In this document: positions 37,101 through 47,877 of the stretch, in pieces
Position numbering within the stretch: position 1 is the stretch's first letter
How the letters are laid out: each line of letters begins with the position of its first letter
Notes under the pieces: generated by a model
Seen by the model: the letters and a program-made list of their open reading frames with translations, nothing else
Told to the model about the DNA's origin: nothing
Databases searched by the model: none
Position numbers and translations under genes: made by a program
DNA from: Fragilariopsis cylindrus CCMP1102
Lineage: Eukaryota > Bacillariophyta > Bacillariophyceae > Bacillariales > Bacillariaceae
NCBI GenBank assembly: GCA_900095095.1
Contig: FMBT01000305.1
Location: forward strand, 186,001-250,000
Direction: 5' to 3'
DNA: 64,000 bases

Positions 37101-38526
37101 GAGATACTACATGCTCACGCATGATAGCGGGAACAAACGAGACAATCGGTAACATTCACCAACCCTCAGGAATGTATGATTGGTGGCACCCAAGTATTCA
37201 GGCAGAGGCATTCCTATCACCCTTCCTGTGCTCTTTCCTTGATAGCCACAAGTTGCTATCAGCGGAGGTCAAGAAACCTGAGGAATATAACCTTGAATTC
37301 CGACACGATATAAAAGAACTTGATATGACCAAAATACGAGCGGGCGCGGACCAATTTGTTTTCAAATTATTTCGCCTCCCCACTCATCTGCAACTTAGTG
37401 CTGTGACAGCATTTGTTTCTGAATATGAACCGCTGTCACATAAGAATATTGTTCACCATTCTGCTTTATATGCCTGTACAGAATTCCCAAAACAGGCTAA
37501 AGCTTTGGAAGAATCATTCTCCACTCCAAATAATCCTTCAGGTAATGGTGGTCTTAAAAAGGTCTGCGGACGTACAATATGGACACAAGGAATGGAAGGC
37601 CCTCCAATTGAATTCCCTTTGTCATCTGAAAACGAGCAGATGGCTGTTTTCGTAGGTAAGTAAATTATTTTTCATTTCATTGTTGCGTCAATCTCCTCTC
37701 CTCACGCTTTCTTTCTTTCTTTCCGATTTTGACTCATTTTTCATGTTTGAAGACACTGAGTATGTTCTCTTAGAGTTCATTATAAGGCCCCGGAAGCTGA
37801 TGAAAACGATGTTTACAATACTGGTTAGTATCGGATTATAGTGGCTTGAGTGCAACCTTTATCTCGCAAAAAGAAGCTAGCCAATTAGGCACAAATTTCA
37901 AGTATATCCAAATGACAATAGTTGGGCCACAACTTGAAGAAATGCTCACCTTGCCACCCGGTAGAGACCAAATAAAAATTACTAGTGCGTGTCCAAGGGA
38001 ATGTTTTAAAGAGGCCCTTGAGAGTGAAAACAAAACCAAGGTTGAGATCGTGGGGTATTTACCCCATGCTCACTTCGCGGCAACTGCAGCGTACGGGGAA
38101 GTCCTCCATCACAATCAAAAGAAAATTACTCCTATATCTGTCACACCTAATTTTACTGAGTACATAGAGCAAGGCGAGGAAGCGACATTTTTATCCCAGC
38201 CTGTTGAGATTACAGCAGACGACACAGTGAAGTTCACATGCGTTTATAATACTAAAAATCGGACGCATGTTACAACTCTTGGTATTAATACGCACGATGA
38301 AATGTGCATGATGATTTTGCTGATCTCACCACCAGTGCGTGATTTTGATTATTGCTGGCATAAAACTGCACAAGGACCAGAAACGGATTGCGTGGCGAAA
38401 TGTGGAGGCCATTCTTATCCGTCATTTTCATTACCTCGTGACAATACCAACTGGTCTTGGTCAGATCCTAGTGCCCAAAAAGCTCTTGGGGATGCATATC
38501 CTAGCTCCCCGGTATGCGAAGTTTAA
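34189..38526 (+). CDS. Three-part fusion: acyltransferase-3 + SGNH + copper type II monooxygenase
   Basis: Exons: 34189-34376, 34485-36802, 36959-37655 and 37753-38526, about 1,330 residues. Part 1 is an OafA/YrhL-like membrane acyltransferase: YRPDIDGLRGFGALLVIWFH, STFFAVSGFVITLS, TWYLGVEEQVYL, YVGRLSYAMYLWHFPV. Part 2 is its usual SGNH-like partner (STPTAFVVGGSASVRL ... YDWWHPSIQAEAF, Asp-x-x-His). Part 3 resembles DBH/PHM copper monooxygenases: HH pair in NIVHHSALYAC, LEFHYKAPE, HxH in GYLPHAHFA and Met in THDEMCMMILL, the six expected copper ligands. Introns join the parts directly. Roughly ten frame changes (34660-35200, 36050-36115, 37775-37830) each fit one missing base, mostly in homopolymers. 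The location is probably a secretory membrane with the enzyme parts luminal. Confidence 0.78.
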
Positions 38527-39751
38527 AAATCGTAGTCGTAAATATATATTACATATTATAATGTGCTTTTATGGTAATTTCGACAATACATGTAATGATG
38601 GATGACATGTGAAAATTTCATAAAGACATTTACATAAATAAAATAATTAAACAACGCTAAACACCAAAACTATAATATTACATGTTGCATATTACATTCA
38701 TATTATTATTATTATTATTATTATAAAAATAGACGGTATACTTTTACGTTCGTTCACTATTTTATTTCATTCTTTATCATACTCGAATACCGTGAACGTA
38801 CTTTATAATGAATATGTGATTAGGATGAGCATGATCATAGGACTACTTATAGAAGTGGTATGTATGATCAATTACAGTTTAGATATGCTTTGAAATTTTG
38901 ATTCGATTCCGACATGAAGACCCATCGACTATCTCAGCAAGTATTCGTCTACATCTACGTCAAGTAGGATTCGATATCGTTTGTTTGTTTGTTGTTCGTC
39001 TGTTGTTCGTTAGTTAGTTCGTTAGTTCGTTAGTTAGTTCGTTAGTTCGTTTGTTGTTCGGTTGCTGTTCGTTTGCTGTTCGTTTGTTAAAATACGAATA
39101 AAAGTAATTGAAAAAAGGCAAAAAACAATAATACTTTTGAATGCCGAGGCGAGAATTTAATTGTAGCAGTAAAAAATAGAAGAGCTCCCATCACCATCAT
39201 CTATTACAGATACTCTAACTTCATTTGGTTGTAGTATTCTTATAGCTCCCAAATAGTAGGAGAATTCATCATCTTAAGGTGCCTTCCTATTTTGTTCATT
39301 TTTCATTTTTCGATGTCGTTCTTTCATTTTATATTGTGAAGATGGATCCAATAGAATACTTGTACTGAACTCCTAAAAATATCTGAGATTTTTGGGGGAT
39401 TGGAAAATCTAAGTTAGTTCTGCTCAATTTTCTTTTTTGCCAAGCATGTTCTTCAATGTCGACTACTACAAAAAGTACGGTAGGACCTAAATCGAAAATG
39501 ACTTGTACTACCAGCAAAATGCCAATAATCTCGACTTATGTCGAACATTTTTAAACATGAAGTAGGGGCAGCACTTTCAACTTGGCTGTGCACTGTACAG
39601 TAATAAGTTACCAATTACGTCGTGTCGTATTCAATAAAGCGAATAATACCTGTACTTACCTGGTCTCTTTGTGGCGTTTGAATAGCGAGAATCAGTACAA
39701 CCGTAGTCAATATATACAGTAATAAAGTACAACCATACATCCTTTACAACG
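38527..39751. other. Intergenic, 1.2 kb, with a GTT/GTTA-type minisatellite
   Basis: Contains an ATT tract (about 38699-38722) and a degenerate repeat of TTCGTTAGT / TTCGTTTGTTG units at about 38972-39088. The rest is AT-rich. No exon is recognised. It is the promoter side of the kinase gene. Confidence 0.6.
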
Positions 39752-41050
39752 ATGCCATCTTCCGATGATTCTTTAAATGATACCAAGTCTTCTGGTGGTA
39801 CACGCCGTCCAGGAGTACGTCGTCATCCTTCCTATGAATTACAGAGAAGCTTTGATAGAGATACCAATGTAACGAATATGACAGGCGATACTTTGGGTAG
39901 TATGAGTGGTGATGAAGAGGACGGTGAGGATGGTGATTACGCACTTGCTCCTGACCTGGCGGAACGGCTTGTAAAGAGGACAGAAATGAGAGTAGCTCAA
40001 GTTGTTGCATCTAGCTCGTATGTACAAAAAAATTGTACACTGTATCAAATTCCAAGATTTGATAGAGATGAATTCGTGTTGGGAGATTTAATAGCATTTG
40101 GTGGATTTTCGAATGTGTATGCGATCAAAAATTTCCTTGTAGAATCGGAACTTACGGACGAAGAAGACGACGACGACGAGGAGGAATTATCATCAGAAAT
40201 CAAAACAAAGAAAAGATATGTCATTAAAAATTTGAATCCCAAACTTGCCTACAACCCAAAAAAGCTTGTCGTCGGTGCAAAGGATCTTGTTATGGAGGCA
40301 CATTTCCTATCAGCATTTGAGCATGAGAATATTATAAGATTACGAGGTTGGTGTGCAGCTGGGATTTCAGGTTTTTCACAAACTGGACGTGCCGATGGCT
40401 TCTTTTTGATTTTAGATCGTCTTAGTATAACTCTTTCAAAGCGGATCCATAAATGGAGAGACGATGAAAAGGCACGAAAAAATCTATCGAAAGGTAGACA
40501 GCAAGCCAAAAATCAATTATTGATGACAAGACTCAAAACAGCTATCGATATTGCTTCTGCTATGAATTACCTTCATAAACGGAGGATCCTATTCCGTGAT
40601 CTGAAACCAGCCAATATAGGATTTGATTCAAAAAATATACTCAAGGTATTTGATTTTGGTCTTGCAGTTGAAATCCCATACCATGAAGATCCAGACACAA
40701 CATTCAAACTTGCTGGTAATACAGGAACGTCGAGGTATATGGCGGTAGAGGTAATTAGAAAGGCACCGTATAATCTTTTAGCCGATGTTTTCTCTTTTTC
40801 AATTCTATTATGGGAGATAATGGCTTTAACTAAACCATACGAAGGAATGTTAGGACCACAAGTTAAAGAAAGTGTTTCTTTGTATGGGGAACGTCCATCA
40901 GTGCCTAGATCTTGGCCTGTGGCCATACGTAAATTATTGCGACGAGGATGGTCTGAAACCATTTCTTCTCGTCCTTCAATGGAGGGTATTCTCGAGACAT
41001 TGACAAAAGTGTACGAAGCATCATCAAAGTCAGGAGGAAAATTTTTCTAA
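39752..41050 (+). CDS. Protein kinase, TKL-like
   Basis: A single exon of 432 residues. The kinase domain starts near residue 105: glycine loop GDLIAFGGFSNVYAIKN, catalytic Lys in YVIKNLNPK, Glu in MEAHFLSAFEHENI, catalytic loop FRDLKPANIGFD, metal loop FDFGLAV, activation segment TGTSRYMAVEVI, DVFSFSILLWEIM. The His of HRD is Phe and the APE motif reads AVE; YRD/FRDLKPxNIGFD loops are common in stramenopile kinases, so the enzyme is probably active. An acidic insert (DEEDDDDEEE) lies between the glycine loop and the catalytic Lys. The N-terminal 100 residues are Ser/Thr/Asp-rich. No membrane segment is present. Confidence 0.92.
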   Translation: MPSSDDSLNDTKSSGGTRRPGVRRHPSYELQRSFDRDTNVTNMTGDTLGSMSGDEEDGEDGDYALAPDLAERLVKRTEMRVAQVVASSSYVQKNCTLYQIPRFDRDEFVLGDLIAFGGFSNVYAIKNFLVESELTDEEDDDDEEELSSEIKTKKRYVIKNLNPKLAYNPKKLVVGAKDLVMEAHFLSAFEHENIIRLRGWCAAGISGFSQTGRADGFFLILDRLSITLSKRIHKWRDDEKARKNLSKGRQQAKNQLLMTRLKTAIDIASAMNYLHKRRILFRDLKPANIGFDSKNILKVFDFGLAVEIPYHEDPDTTFKLAGNTGTSRYMAVEVIRKAPYNLLADVFSFSILLWEIMALTKPYEGMLGPQVKESVSLYGERPSVPRSWPVAIRKLLRRGWSETISSRPSMEGILETLTKVYEASSKSGGKFF

Positions 41051-41395
41051 AAGATAATCGAATCAAATTAGTCTAAGACAAATAAATATTATTTCTACAA
41101 CACGATTACAAAATGCCATTATATAACGAGATTTTATCATATAGTCTACTATAAAATGCTCTAGACATTTTCATTCTTAAAAACCCTATTTAAATGTTAT
41201 TCCTCGTTGTAAATCTATAAATATATATATATATATATATATGTATTTATACGCTAGGCTTTACTACATTGCATTATTCACACTTTTTCTATAGTCTTTT
41301 ATCAGCATTGCTTTATATTATAAAAAGAATGAATGAATACCAAGTTGAAGTATCAATCAATCATCAATCAATCAATCATTATCAGAATAATTTCA
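41051..41395. other. Convergent intergenic region
   Basis: 345 bases between the 3' ends of the kinase and the sulfotransferase, with an (AT)n tract at about 41218-41244 and AATC repeats at about 41355-41380. Confidence 0.6.
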
Positions 41396-42956
41396 TCAAA
41401 ACTTAAGAATGGGACAATTTGATGCTGCAATTTGAATTGATTTTTTCATATCATTATCATTGATATTTAAAGCTTTTTGTAATAATTCAAAATAGGCAAT
41501 ATATTCAGTTTTTAGTGCTATACATAATTTATTACGTCCTTCCAAACTTATATCACGTGTTACAGGAAGTTTTATACCAGATATATTTCGGAATGATGTT
41601 GTAGCTGTAATAGCTGTAGCTGTAATAGCTGTAGTACGTGTAATAGTAGTAGGAATGTTGCTGTTGACAATACCACCACCTACCGATTCTGATTCTGATT
41701 TCGATTCTTTTTCTTCAAATATTTTGTTTATAATTGACCAATCATTCTCTAAATATTCTTGTCGGATTACGTATATCTGTCGTTGTTGCTGATCCTTTGC
41801 TAGATTTGTTGTTGTTGATGATTTTGTTGATGTTGTTGTTGGTATTTAGTATATAAAATATTACGATAATTAAAAAATAAATGAACAAAAAATCGTATTT
41901 TTCCATGTATTGCAGCACATGCAAATTCAGTACAATTACCTATTTCCATATACGATGGTGGATATGGATAATTACAGTTTGTTTCTGTTTCTGTTGTTGT
42001 TGGTATTGTTAATAATGATGAAAAAATTTCTAGTGTTGGAAAACATTTATGATATACAATTGGACCATAATATTTTTGTTTTTTAGTTTCCTTTATATCA
42101 TAGTATTTCACATTATCTGGATGATGATACAATAATGATGATATTGTTCGATCGTATGGATCTCTTATACTAATAATGTAGGTTTGATGATTTGATGTTG
42201 GTAATCTCCAAAAATCTGGTACTATATTACAGTAAATCCAAAATGAGAAAGAAGGGGAAAAAAATGTACAGAATGACAATATGAAAGTAAGTTGGTGAGT
42301 GTTTTTGTTCTACAGTCCTCATAATATATCGATTGAACTATTTATCGTAGCTCATCGATGGCACTGTAAGCGATTGAATCGAGATCGAATAAAACGAGCT
42401 CGACGACTCGACATGAAGCAAAAACAAAAACACAAAAAACTCAAACAATCAAAACGAACGTACCGTGATAATAATATTCAACAAGTTTGGATATAATTGT
42501 TTCATTTGGTATATTAGGATGACATGGTGTATTACCAGAAGAAGAAGACGAGGAAAAAGAATTACAACCATTACGAAGTAGATTAGATATAGTGGATCCC
42601 CCAGTTTTACCAATATGAATGTATCCTATAGTATCACGGGAGGAATTTTGAGGTGCCATCGTTGGACGTTGATATTGGTTGTTTCATAATAATAATACCA
42701 TTCGTCCGATTTTGTTGTTTTGCTCCAATAACAATGCAGGCGATAAAATAACGTTATTACTCTTATAGTTGCTGCTAGTGCTACTACTGTAGTACAATAA
42801 ATGATTCAAGATAATACTACAACCAAAACAGAGAATCACAATTAACAATAAAAACTGTTGAATACGTTTTCTTCTTCCAACTACTACTTGTACTAGCGAT
42901 ACGGGTAGTAGTCGCCGTAGTTGTCTGATCATTATCATCATCATCGTCATCATCAT
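41396..42956 (-). CDS. Golgi-type sulfotransferase
   Basis: Exons about 42464-42956 and 41396-42221. An N-terminal basic segment and one membrane helix (FLLLIVILCFGCSIILNHLL) give a type II topology. The PAPS-binding 5'-phosphosulfate loop IGYIHIGKTGGSTISNLL is followed, after the intron (GT at 42463, AG before 42221), by the 3'-phosphate motif YIISIRDPYDRTISSLLYH. Later come IYVIRQEYLENDWSII and a C-terminal helical part. Such enzymes sulfate carbohydrates or proteins in the Golgi. A TGA stands in frame near 42677 between the anchor and the catalytic part, so translation may instead start at ATG 42657-42659, or the region may contain base errors. Another frame change near 41810 in a CAA repeat fits one missing base. 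Confidence 0.75.
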
Positions 42957-43439
42957 CGTGTTATTGTTGCTGATATTATGGCGGTGGCGGCGGCGGCGGT
43001 TGTGTATTTCATGATCATGATTGTCGTTGTGTTACTTCTAAGTGTACTATTATTAGTTGTTGACATAAGTGTTTCTTGTTTCAGTTTCAAATTCGAAAAC
43101 TTCGAACTGCTTTCTTTCTTTTAGAATACCGTAGGTTCTGGTTACAGGGCCAGGCAATTATGTTTCCAGTCCACAGTTAACGGCGGCACGATTGAAAAAG
43201 ATATATCATCATTATTGACACCTGCGATTGCGGCTGATAGAATTTCCCCATTCGTAGTATGTACTACGAAGTACACTAGTGAGTAGCCCATTTAGGTTTG
43301 CAGGCACAACAAAAGAAATATAAATTGTTACCGTCGCACATTCATTTCAAGATAATAAGCTAGCTACTCATAAAAAATCTCCATCGAGTCAATTGATTTT
43401 TACAGCTGGTCTTTTGCTGAAAGCAAAAAGTTACTGTAC

Positions 43440-43478
<39 letters not shown>

Positions 43479-43493
43479 CACATTTGCGAAAAT
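42957..43493. promoter_or_regulatory. Divergent promoter region with a (CA)n tract at the 3' edge
   Basis: 537 bases between divergent start codons. A (CA)n microsatellite at 43442-43477 ends about 17 bases before the ATG of the plastid-type membrane protein gene, so it lies in the leader or core promoter. GGC repeats occur at about 42982-43000. Confidence 0.6.
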
Positions 43494-44526
43494 ATGAAAT
43501 TTTCTTCCTATAGTTCTTCGTTGGTTCTTTCTGTGGCATGTATTATTTTTGGTAATGCTTTCTTTCCTACTAAGGTGCATTCCTTTGTTACAAAGGAAAA
43601 AATATCTCTTCCTCTCAACAACAAGAAGATAACGACGGACAGCAATACCGTCAATGTCAACAAGGATTTGACTATTCAACATGCTATTCCGCCATTGGGT
43701 CAGTATGCACCTGCAGCTGCTGCTCTATTTGGTAATATGATTACACCAGCTTCAATTTTAGGTGGAGCTATCATACCAATGAGTTTTGCATCTGGTCTTG
43801 ATTTTACTGGTGACGAAGGCGAATCGAAATTTGCAAAATGTAAGTTCGTCAAAAAAAAAAAAGAAACAAATATTAAATATTATAAAAAGACTTCATCACT
43901 AAAGAAAAGAATACTAATTAATTAAGTGATATATACTGATTATTGACAATCAATTTACTCACTCATTACTATACTCAATGTGTGGACTAATTAACGCTGC
44001 GGTTAATATATAATACAAAACAGTACTACGAAAAGTGTATCCATTTGCATCTGTTGCTTCTCTTGCCTCTTTTATTGTATCTATATTTTGGGCAACTGCT
44101 GTGTTGAATCAATTAACAGAAAATCCACCTGCGATGGCAGCATCGGTATGGGATTTATTACAAAGAGATTACAAACTTCAATGGGTTGCTGTGAATTCAC
44201 ATTTTGTTCTTGGTATGTTCGGATTTATGTGGTTGATGGGTACGAAGGCATACTTTATGGGTGGTAAACAGCCAGCAATTTTTGGCTTGGCCGTGAGTGC
44301 TTTGATGTTTATGTTAAGCATTATGAATAGAGCTGTAGCAAAAGGTGGTGGATCAGTCGCGAATAGATACGGATCTAGTGTTATTGGACTTTTAAGTACC
44401 TACTCTTCTCTGTTGTTTCGGCGTGCTCGGGAATGCTTTGGCCCATTGGAATTCGTTGCAGTTGGTATAGGTATCATATCGTCGATAAGCTACGCAAAAT
44501 ATGTTTGGAACCAAATTCAAAGTTAA
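43494..44526 (+). CDS. Plastid-targeted multi-pass membrane protein, unknown function
   Basis: Exons 43494-43839 and 44024-44526 (283 residues), joined in phase (FAKL/LRKV). The signal peptide SSLVLSVACIIFGNAFF is followed by a transit-like region with VHSFVTKE, so import into a complex plastid is likely. The mature protein has helices at about 80-100 (AAAALFGNMITPASILGGAI), 120-140 (SVASLASFIVSIFWATAVL), 170-190, 195-215 and a C-terminal one (EFVAVGIGIISSISYAKYVW). I do not recognise a family. Length and intron phase support a real gene. Confidence 0.78.
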
Positions 44527-44609
44527 TACTAGTAGTACGAAATAATAGAGAAAATCTCATTATATTATAGCATTTTGCACCTCGTCGTTTATTAATATTA
44601 TTTTATTAT

Positions 44610-47081
44610 TTAGGCAATGGCGTTATAAACTTCCTTCGCAATACTTTTTGCTATATCACCATGTGATGATGCTGACATTTCCACACGACTTACTATGTAT
44701 GCAGACTTTGCAGTTTCTTTCGCTTCAGGACTTGCAATGACGACTGTTCCTAATGCAATCATTGATCGGATTAATGCTTCTGTTTCATATATTTTAGATT
44801 TAAGGATTTTATCAACTTGTAATACCACCTGTGATGCGATTATTGCTGCGGATGCGTCATCTTTCTTAGAATGAACATAAAAGCTTAGGTTATAAAGAAG
44901 TGTCGCAACTGACAATCGTATGTTTTTGTTTTTGGACGTAATGAATTTTTCATTACATCTAAGGATAGGTTCCAATTGACTTGTAATGGCCTGTAATGAA
45001 CCAGGCCCACCACGAAAGGCATTGGTAAAAAGACGTAACGATAACATGGGAATAGCAACTGCCGCGGGTCCATCCAGATCGGTTGTATCTGCACACATAG
45101 ACAAAGCTTTACAGATCATCGTATTCCAATATGCAACGTTACTTGACCGTGCTCCGTCCGGATGTGCCACAGTAAGACGAGCTAGATCTAAGGCAGGGAA
45201 TCCCTCATTACGTGGAAAGATTTCGAGCATATCAGAAATCATTTTCAATTCATCTTGTTCGATCTTCGATGAATGATATCGATTAGTTGCACCCAAGGTA
45301 TTCACGAGATTCAACAATGTTGCTAGTTGCGAATCCGATAGGTGTCCATATTCCTCAATCTTTTTCTTCATCTTTTCTAACGTAGTTGCTGCTACTTTGC
45401 CGGATAATTCAAAACATTTGTAGGCTGGTACTGGTATGTGTTTGTAACCAATCATTGGCATACCCGTAGTAGCTACGGGGGTGGGTGATGCTGATGCAGC
45501 AGTAGCCCCTCCTGCTCCCCCCATACCCAGTGTTGGTGTTTGATTTCCCACTCGTTGCTCGATATAATTAGCGATATCATTTAAATGATTTTGTGGCAAC
45601 ATGTGCGCATCAATAAATCGTTGTGCTGCAACAAATTGATTCTCGCCATTGTTGTATCCAATTTGTAACTTAGCGACACCACCATCAGCCTGATCCACCT
45701 CGATTGGTAGAACATGGTCGTATTGTGCACCATCAATAGTCCCACCATCGGCTGATCCCATAACCTGTCCTACCTCAATCCATGTTTGAGATGACGCACT
45801 CCATTGCGCGGCAATAGCATTATTATTCTTATTGAAAAGTTGAACTTGTCCCTCGGAGGTTCCTCGTTTTTGTAAATTGTTCTCCCAAAGTGGTAACTTA
45901 GCAACCTCTTCTGCACTCGGTCCTGATTGTTTCTTTGTTGTGGCTTCTTGAACAGCATGATCAAAAGCTTCCTTTTCAGCTTGGGGAACCATCCGATCCG
46001 ATGCCTTCGTAAAAATACGAAGTGTTCCATCTTGACAGCATGTTGCGAAGTCCCCCTTCGGAAGACCGATTACTTTCCAAACACAAGATGGATGTAAGAT
46101 GATTTGTGGTTCTGTCACACACACATCTCGATAACCCCAAGCAACGACGTGTCCATCTTCTGCCGATGATATAATACTCGTGACGGCGGTATTATTATCA
46201 TCACTATCATTATCAGCAGCATCTTCTAATACCGGAGCAACGGAAAGTAACATTGGTGGATGTGATGATTGCTGTTGTAAAAATGTTAATGTTGATAGAG
46301 ATTCACCCGTATAACTTGATCGTAATCGGACACTACCATCATTAGAACAAGTTGCAATAATTGGTGTGTTGCCTTGTCCTCCTCCTAATGTACTGATATC
46401 CCGAATCGGTCCTTCGTGGTCATTTGCCACCGTATGTTGACATTGTACCTGACCCGTTTGGATATCAACGGTCCAGATACGAACCGTATAACCCTGAATT
46501 TGATTATTTTGAGCGATTCCTGCTGACCCGGTAGCAATCTTTATAATATTAGCAGGTTGATCCTTAGTTGGAACTAAACCTGTCACACAGGTCGAATTTT
46601 CATGACCTGGTAGAGTTGCCAACATAGCCTGTCGATGTACGTCCCAAATTTTTGCTGTACCATCCCAAGATCCCGTTACTAGATACTCATTGGTACTATC
46701 AGCAGCACCAGCTCTAACAAATGACATACTTGTTACAGGCTTTTCGTGGCCTTGGAGTGTTGCCATCAATTCATGTGAAGTAGAATCGAAGACTCGAACA
46801 AGATTATCCTTACAACCGGTCACATAACATCCAGCATCGGACGACGATGACGACGATGACGGTGATGATAATAGGGCTGATATAGCATGATTATGTTGAT
46901 ATTCAATTGGTTTCAATGATCCTGATGGAACACCAAATTCACAAAGACCACCTCCTTGATTACCAGCCACAATACGATAATCATCGTCGGCCGAATCGTC
47001 TAATGGAGGAAGTACACACGCAACACGTATTCCCTGACTATCAGAGACAAATTGTCCTGAAAGTTCCCAATCAATCTCCAT
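44610..47081 (-). CDS. PLAA: PLAA/Doa1 (UFD3), WD40-PFU-PUL ubiquitin/p97 cofactor
   Basis: A single exon of 823 residues. WD40 repeats occupy about 1-360 (VTGSWDGTAKIWDVHR, VTGCKDNLVRVFDS). The PFU ubiquitin-binding domain is about 425-520 (AAQWSASSQTWIEVGQVMG, IGYNNGENQFVAAQRFID). A linker rich in Gly/Ala (GMGGAGGATAASASP) precedes the PUL domain (about 560-823), an Armadillo-like fold that binds the C-terminal tail of p97/Cdc48. The family handles ubiquitin recycling, ER-associated degradation and membrane-protein sorting. Full length and uninterrupted. It lies head to head with the selenoprotein S-like gene, another p97 partner. Confidence 0.95.
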   Translation of the reverse strand: MEIDWELSGQFVSDSQGIRVACVLPPLDDSADDDYRIVAGNQGGGLCEFGVPSGSLKPIEYQHNHAISALLSSPSSSSSSSDAGCYVTGCKDNLVRVFDSTSHELMATLQGHEKPVTSMSFVRAGAADSTNEYLVTGSWDGTAKIWDVHRQAMLATLPGHENSTCVTGLVPTKDQPANIIKIATGSAGIAQNNQIQGYTVRIWTVDIQTGQVQCQHTVANDHEGPIRDISTLGGGQGNTPIIATCSNDGSVRLRSSYTGESLSTLTFLQQQSSHPPMLLSVAPVLEDAADNDSDDNNTAVTSIISSAEDGHVVAWGYRDVCVTEPQIILHPSCVWKVIGLPKGDFATCCQDGTLRIFTKASDRMVPQAEKEAFDHAVQEATTKKQSGPSAEEVAKLPLWENNLQKRGTSEGQVQLFNKNNNAIAAQWSASSQTWIEVGQVMGSADGGTIDGAQYDHVLPIEVDQADGGVAKLQIGYNNGENQFVAAQRFIDAHMLPQNHLNDIANYIEQRVGNQTPTLGMGGAGGATAASASPTPVATTGMPMIGYKHIPVPAYKCFELSGKVAATTLEKMKKKIEEYGHLSDSQLATLLNLVNTLGATNRYHSSKIEQDELKMISDMLEIFPRNEGFPALDLARLTVAHPDGARSSNVAYWNTMICKALSMCADTTDLDGPAAVAIPMLSLRLFTNAFRGGPGSLQAITSQLEPILRCNEKFITSKNKNIRLSVATLLYNLSFYVHSKKDDASAAIIASQVVLQVDKILKSKIYETEALIRSMIALGTVVIASPEAKETAKSAYIVSRVEMSASSHGDIAKSIAKEVYNAIA

Positions 47082-47401
47082 TATTATTAGAGAGTTTATG
47101 TATGTTCTTTTCTATTCCTAGAAAATACAGTTTGTTCTGCTGTGTATAGTTAGCTACGTTATCTATTCTTCGACGATGAAACAATGCCGTTCACTTTCAA
47201 ACAGCCAAGTGTGTATATTAAGTAATACTAAGTAGCAACGGCGGCAATGGGAATTTTTTAAAGAAGGATCTCGAAGTCAATGGAATTTATTGTTTATTCG
47301 ACTCATTCGACTCATTCGACCGATTTGAGATTCGTATAATCCTAAACCCTACACAAGGTTTTACAGAGAAAAGATAACCGGCGCGCGCGCAACCCTAACA
47401 C

Positions 47402-47431
47402 GCACTTTTCGCAAAGAGACGCGAAAAGTGC
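47402..47431. repeat. Perfect hairpin, copy 1 of a covarying pair
   Basis: Left arm GCACTTTTCGC (47402-47412), loop AAAGAGAC, right arm GCGAAAAGTGC (47421-47431): 11 perfect base pairs. It is preceded by CCCTAACAC and followed by TTA. Confidence 0.85.
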
Positions 47432-47572
47432 TTAAATAAAATAAAAACAAAAAAAGACAAAAAAAAATCCAGCACCCTTAATTTGGCGAATCGAACTACC
47501 CGAACCGGAGATTTTGAATTCGTCTTGCCCACCCTATACCTCTCCACCACCAAAATTTTCTGACCCTATCAC

Positions 47573-47602
47573 GTATTTTTCGCAAAGAGACGCGAAAAAT
47601 AC
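47573..47602. repeat. Perfect hairpin, copy 2 of a covarying pair
   Basis: Left arm GTATTTTTCGC (47573-47583), the same loop AAAGAGAC, right arm GCGAAAAATAC (47592-47602): 11 perfect pairs. Compared with copy 1, stem positions 2 and 4 change from C-G to T-A on both arms. It is preceded by CCCTATCAC. The copies are 171 bases apart. Confidence 0.85.
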
Positions 47603-47877
47603 TTATTTTCAACCGAATCGAGCACCCGAGGGCGCAAGCCGATTATCTTTTCTTTGCAATCCCCAGTATATGAGAGACATTAAACATCGTGTCATGAATT
47701 TCAAATATTGTGAGTGAATGACATCGAATAAATAATCGTTACTATTAATAATCAATAATAACAACATGATAAAAAGGTAAAGAGTCGTAAAGAGGTAACA
47801 ATAGACACTTAAAAATCAACGACAAACTAAGAAATACGAGAGTGATAAGAAGCCGAGACAAGGTGCTGTATTAAGAT

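Larger units (their letters stand above)
47082..47877. promoter_or_regulatory. Divergent promoter region of PLAA and the selenoprotein S-like gene
   Basis: This 796-base interval must contain both promoters. A GC-alternating patch (CGGCGCGCGCGC) occurs near 47380 and CCCTAA-like words near 47346 and 47393. Two related hairpins are listed separately. Confidence 0.55.

Noticed and set aside
47464-47560. Minus-strand segment with a B-box-like GTTCGATTC and a following T-run, suggesting a tRNA or tRNA-derived SINE
   Set aside because: The T-arm and acceptor stem do not pair and no proper A box is present.
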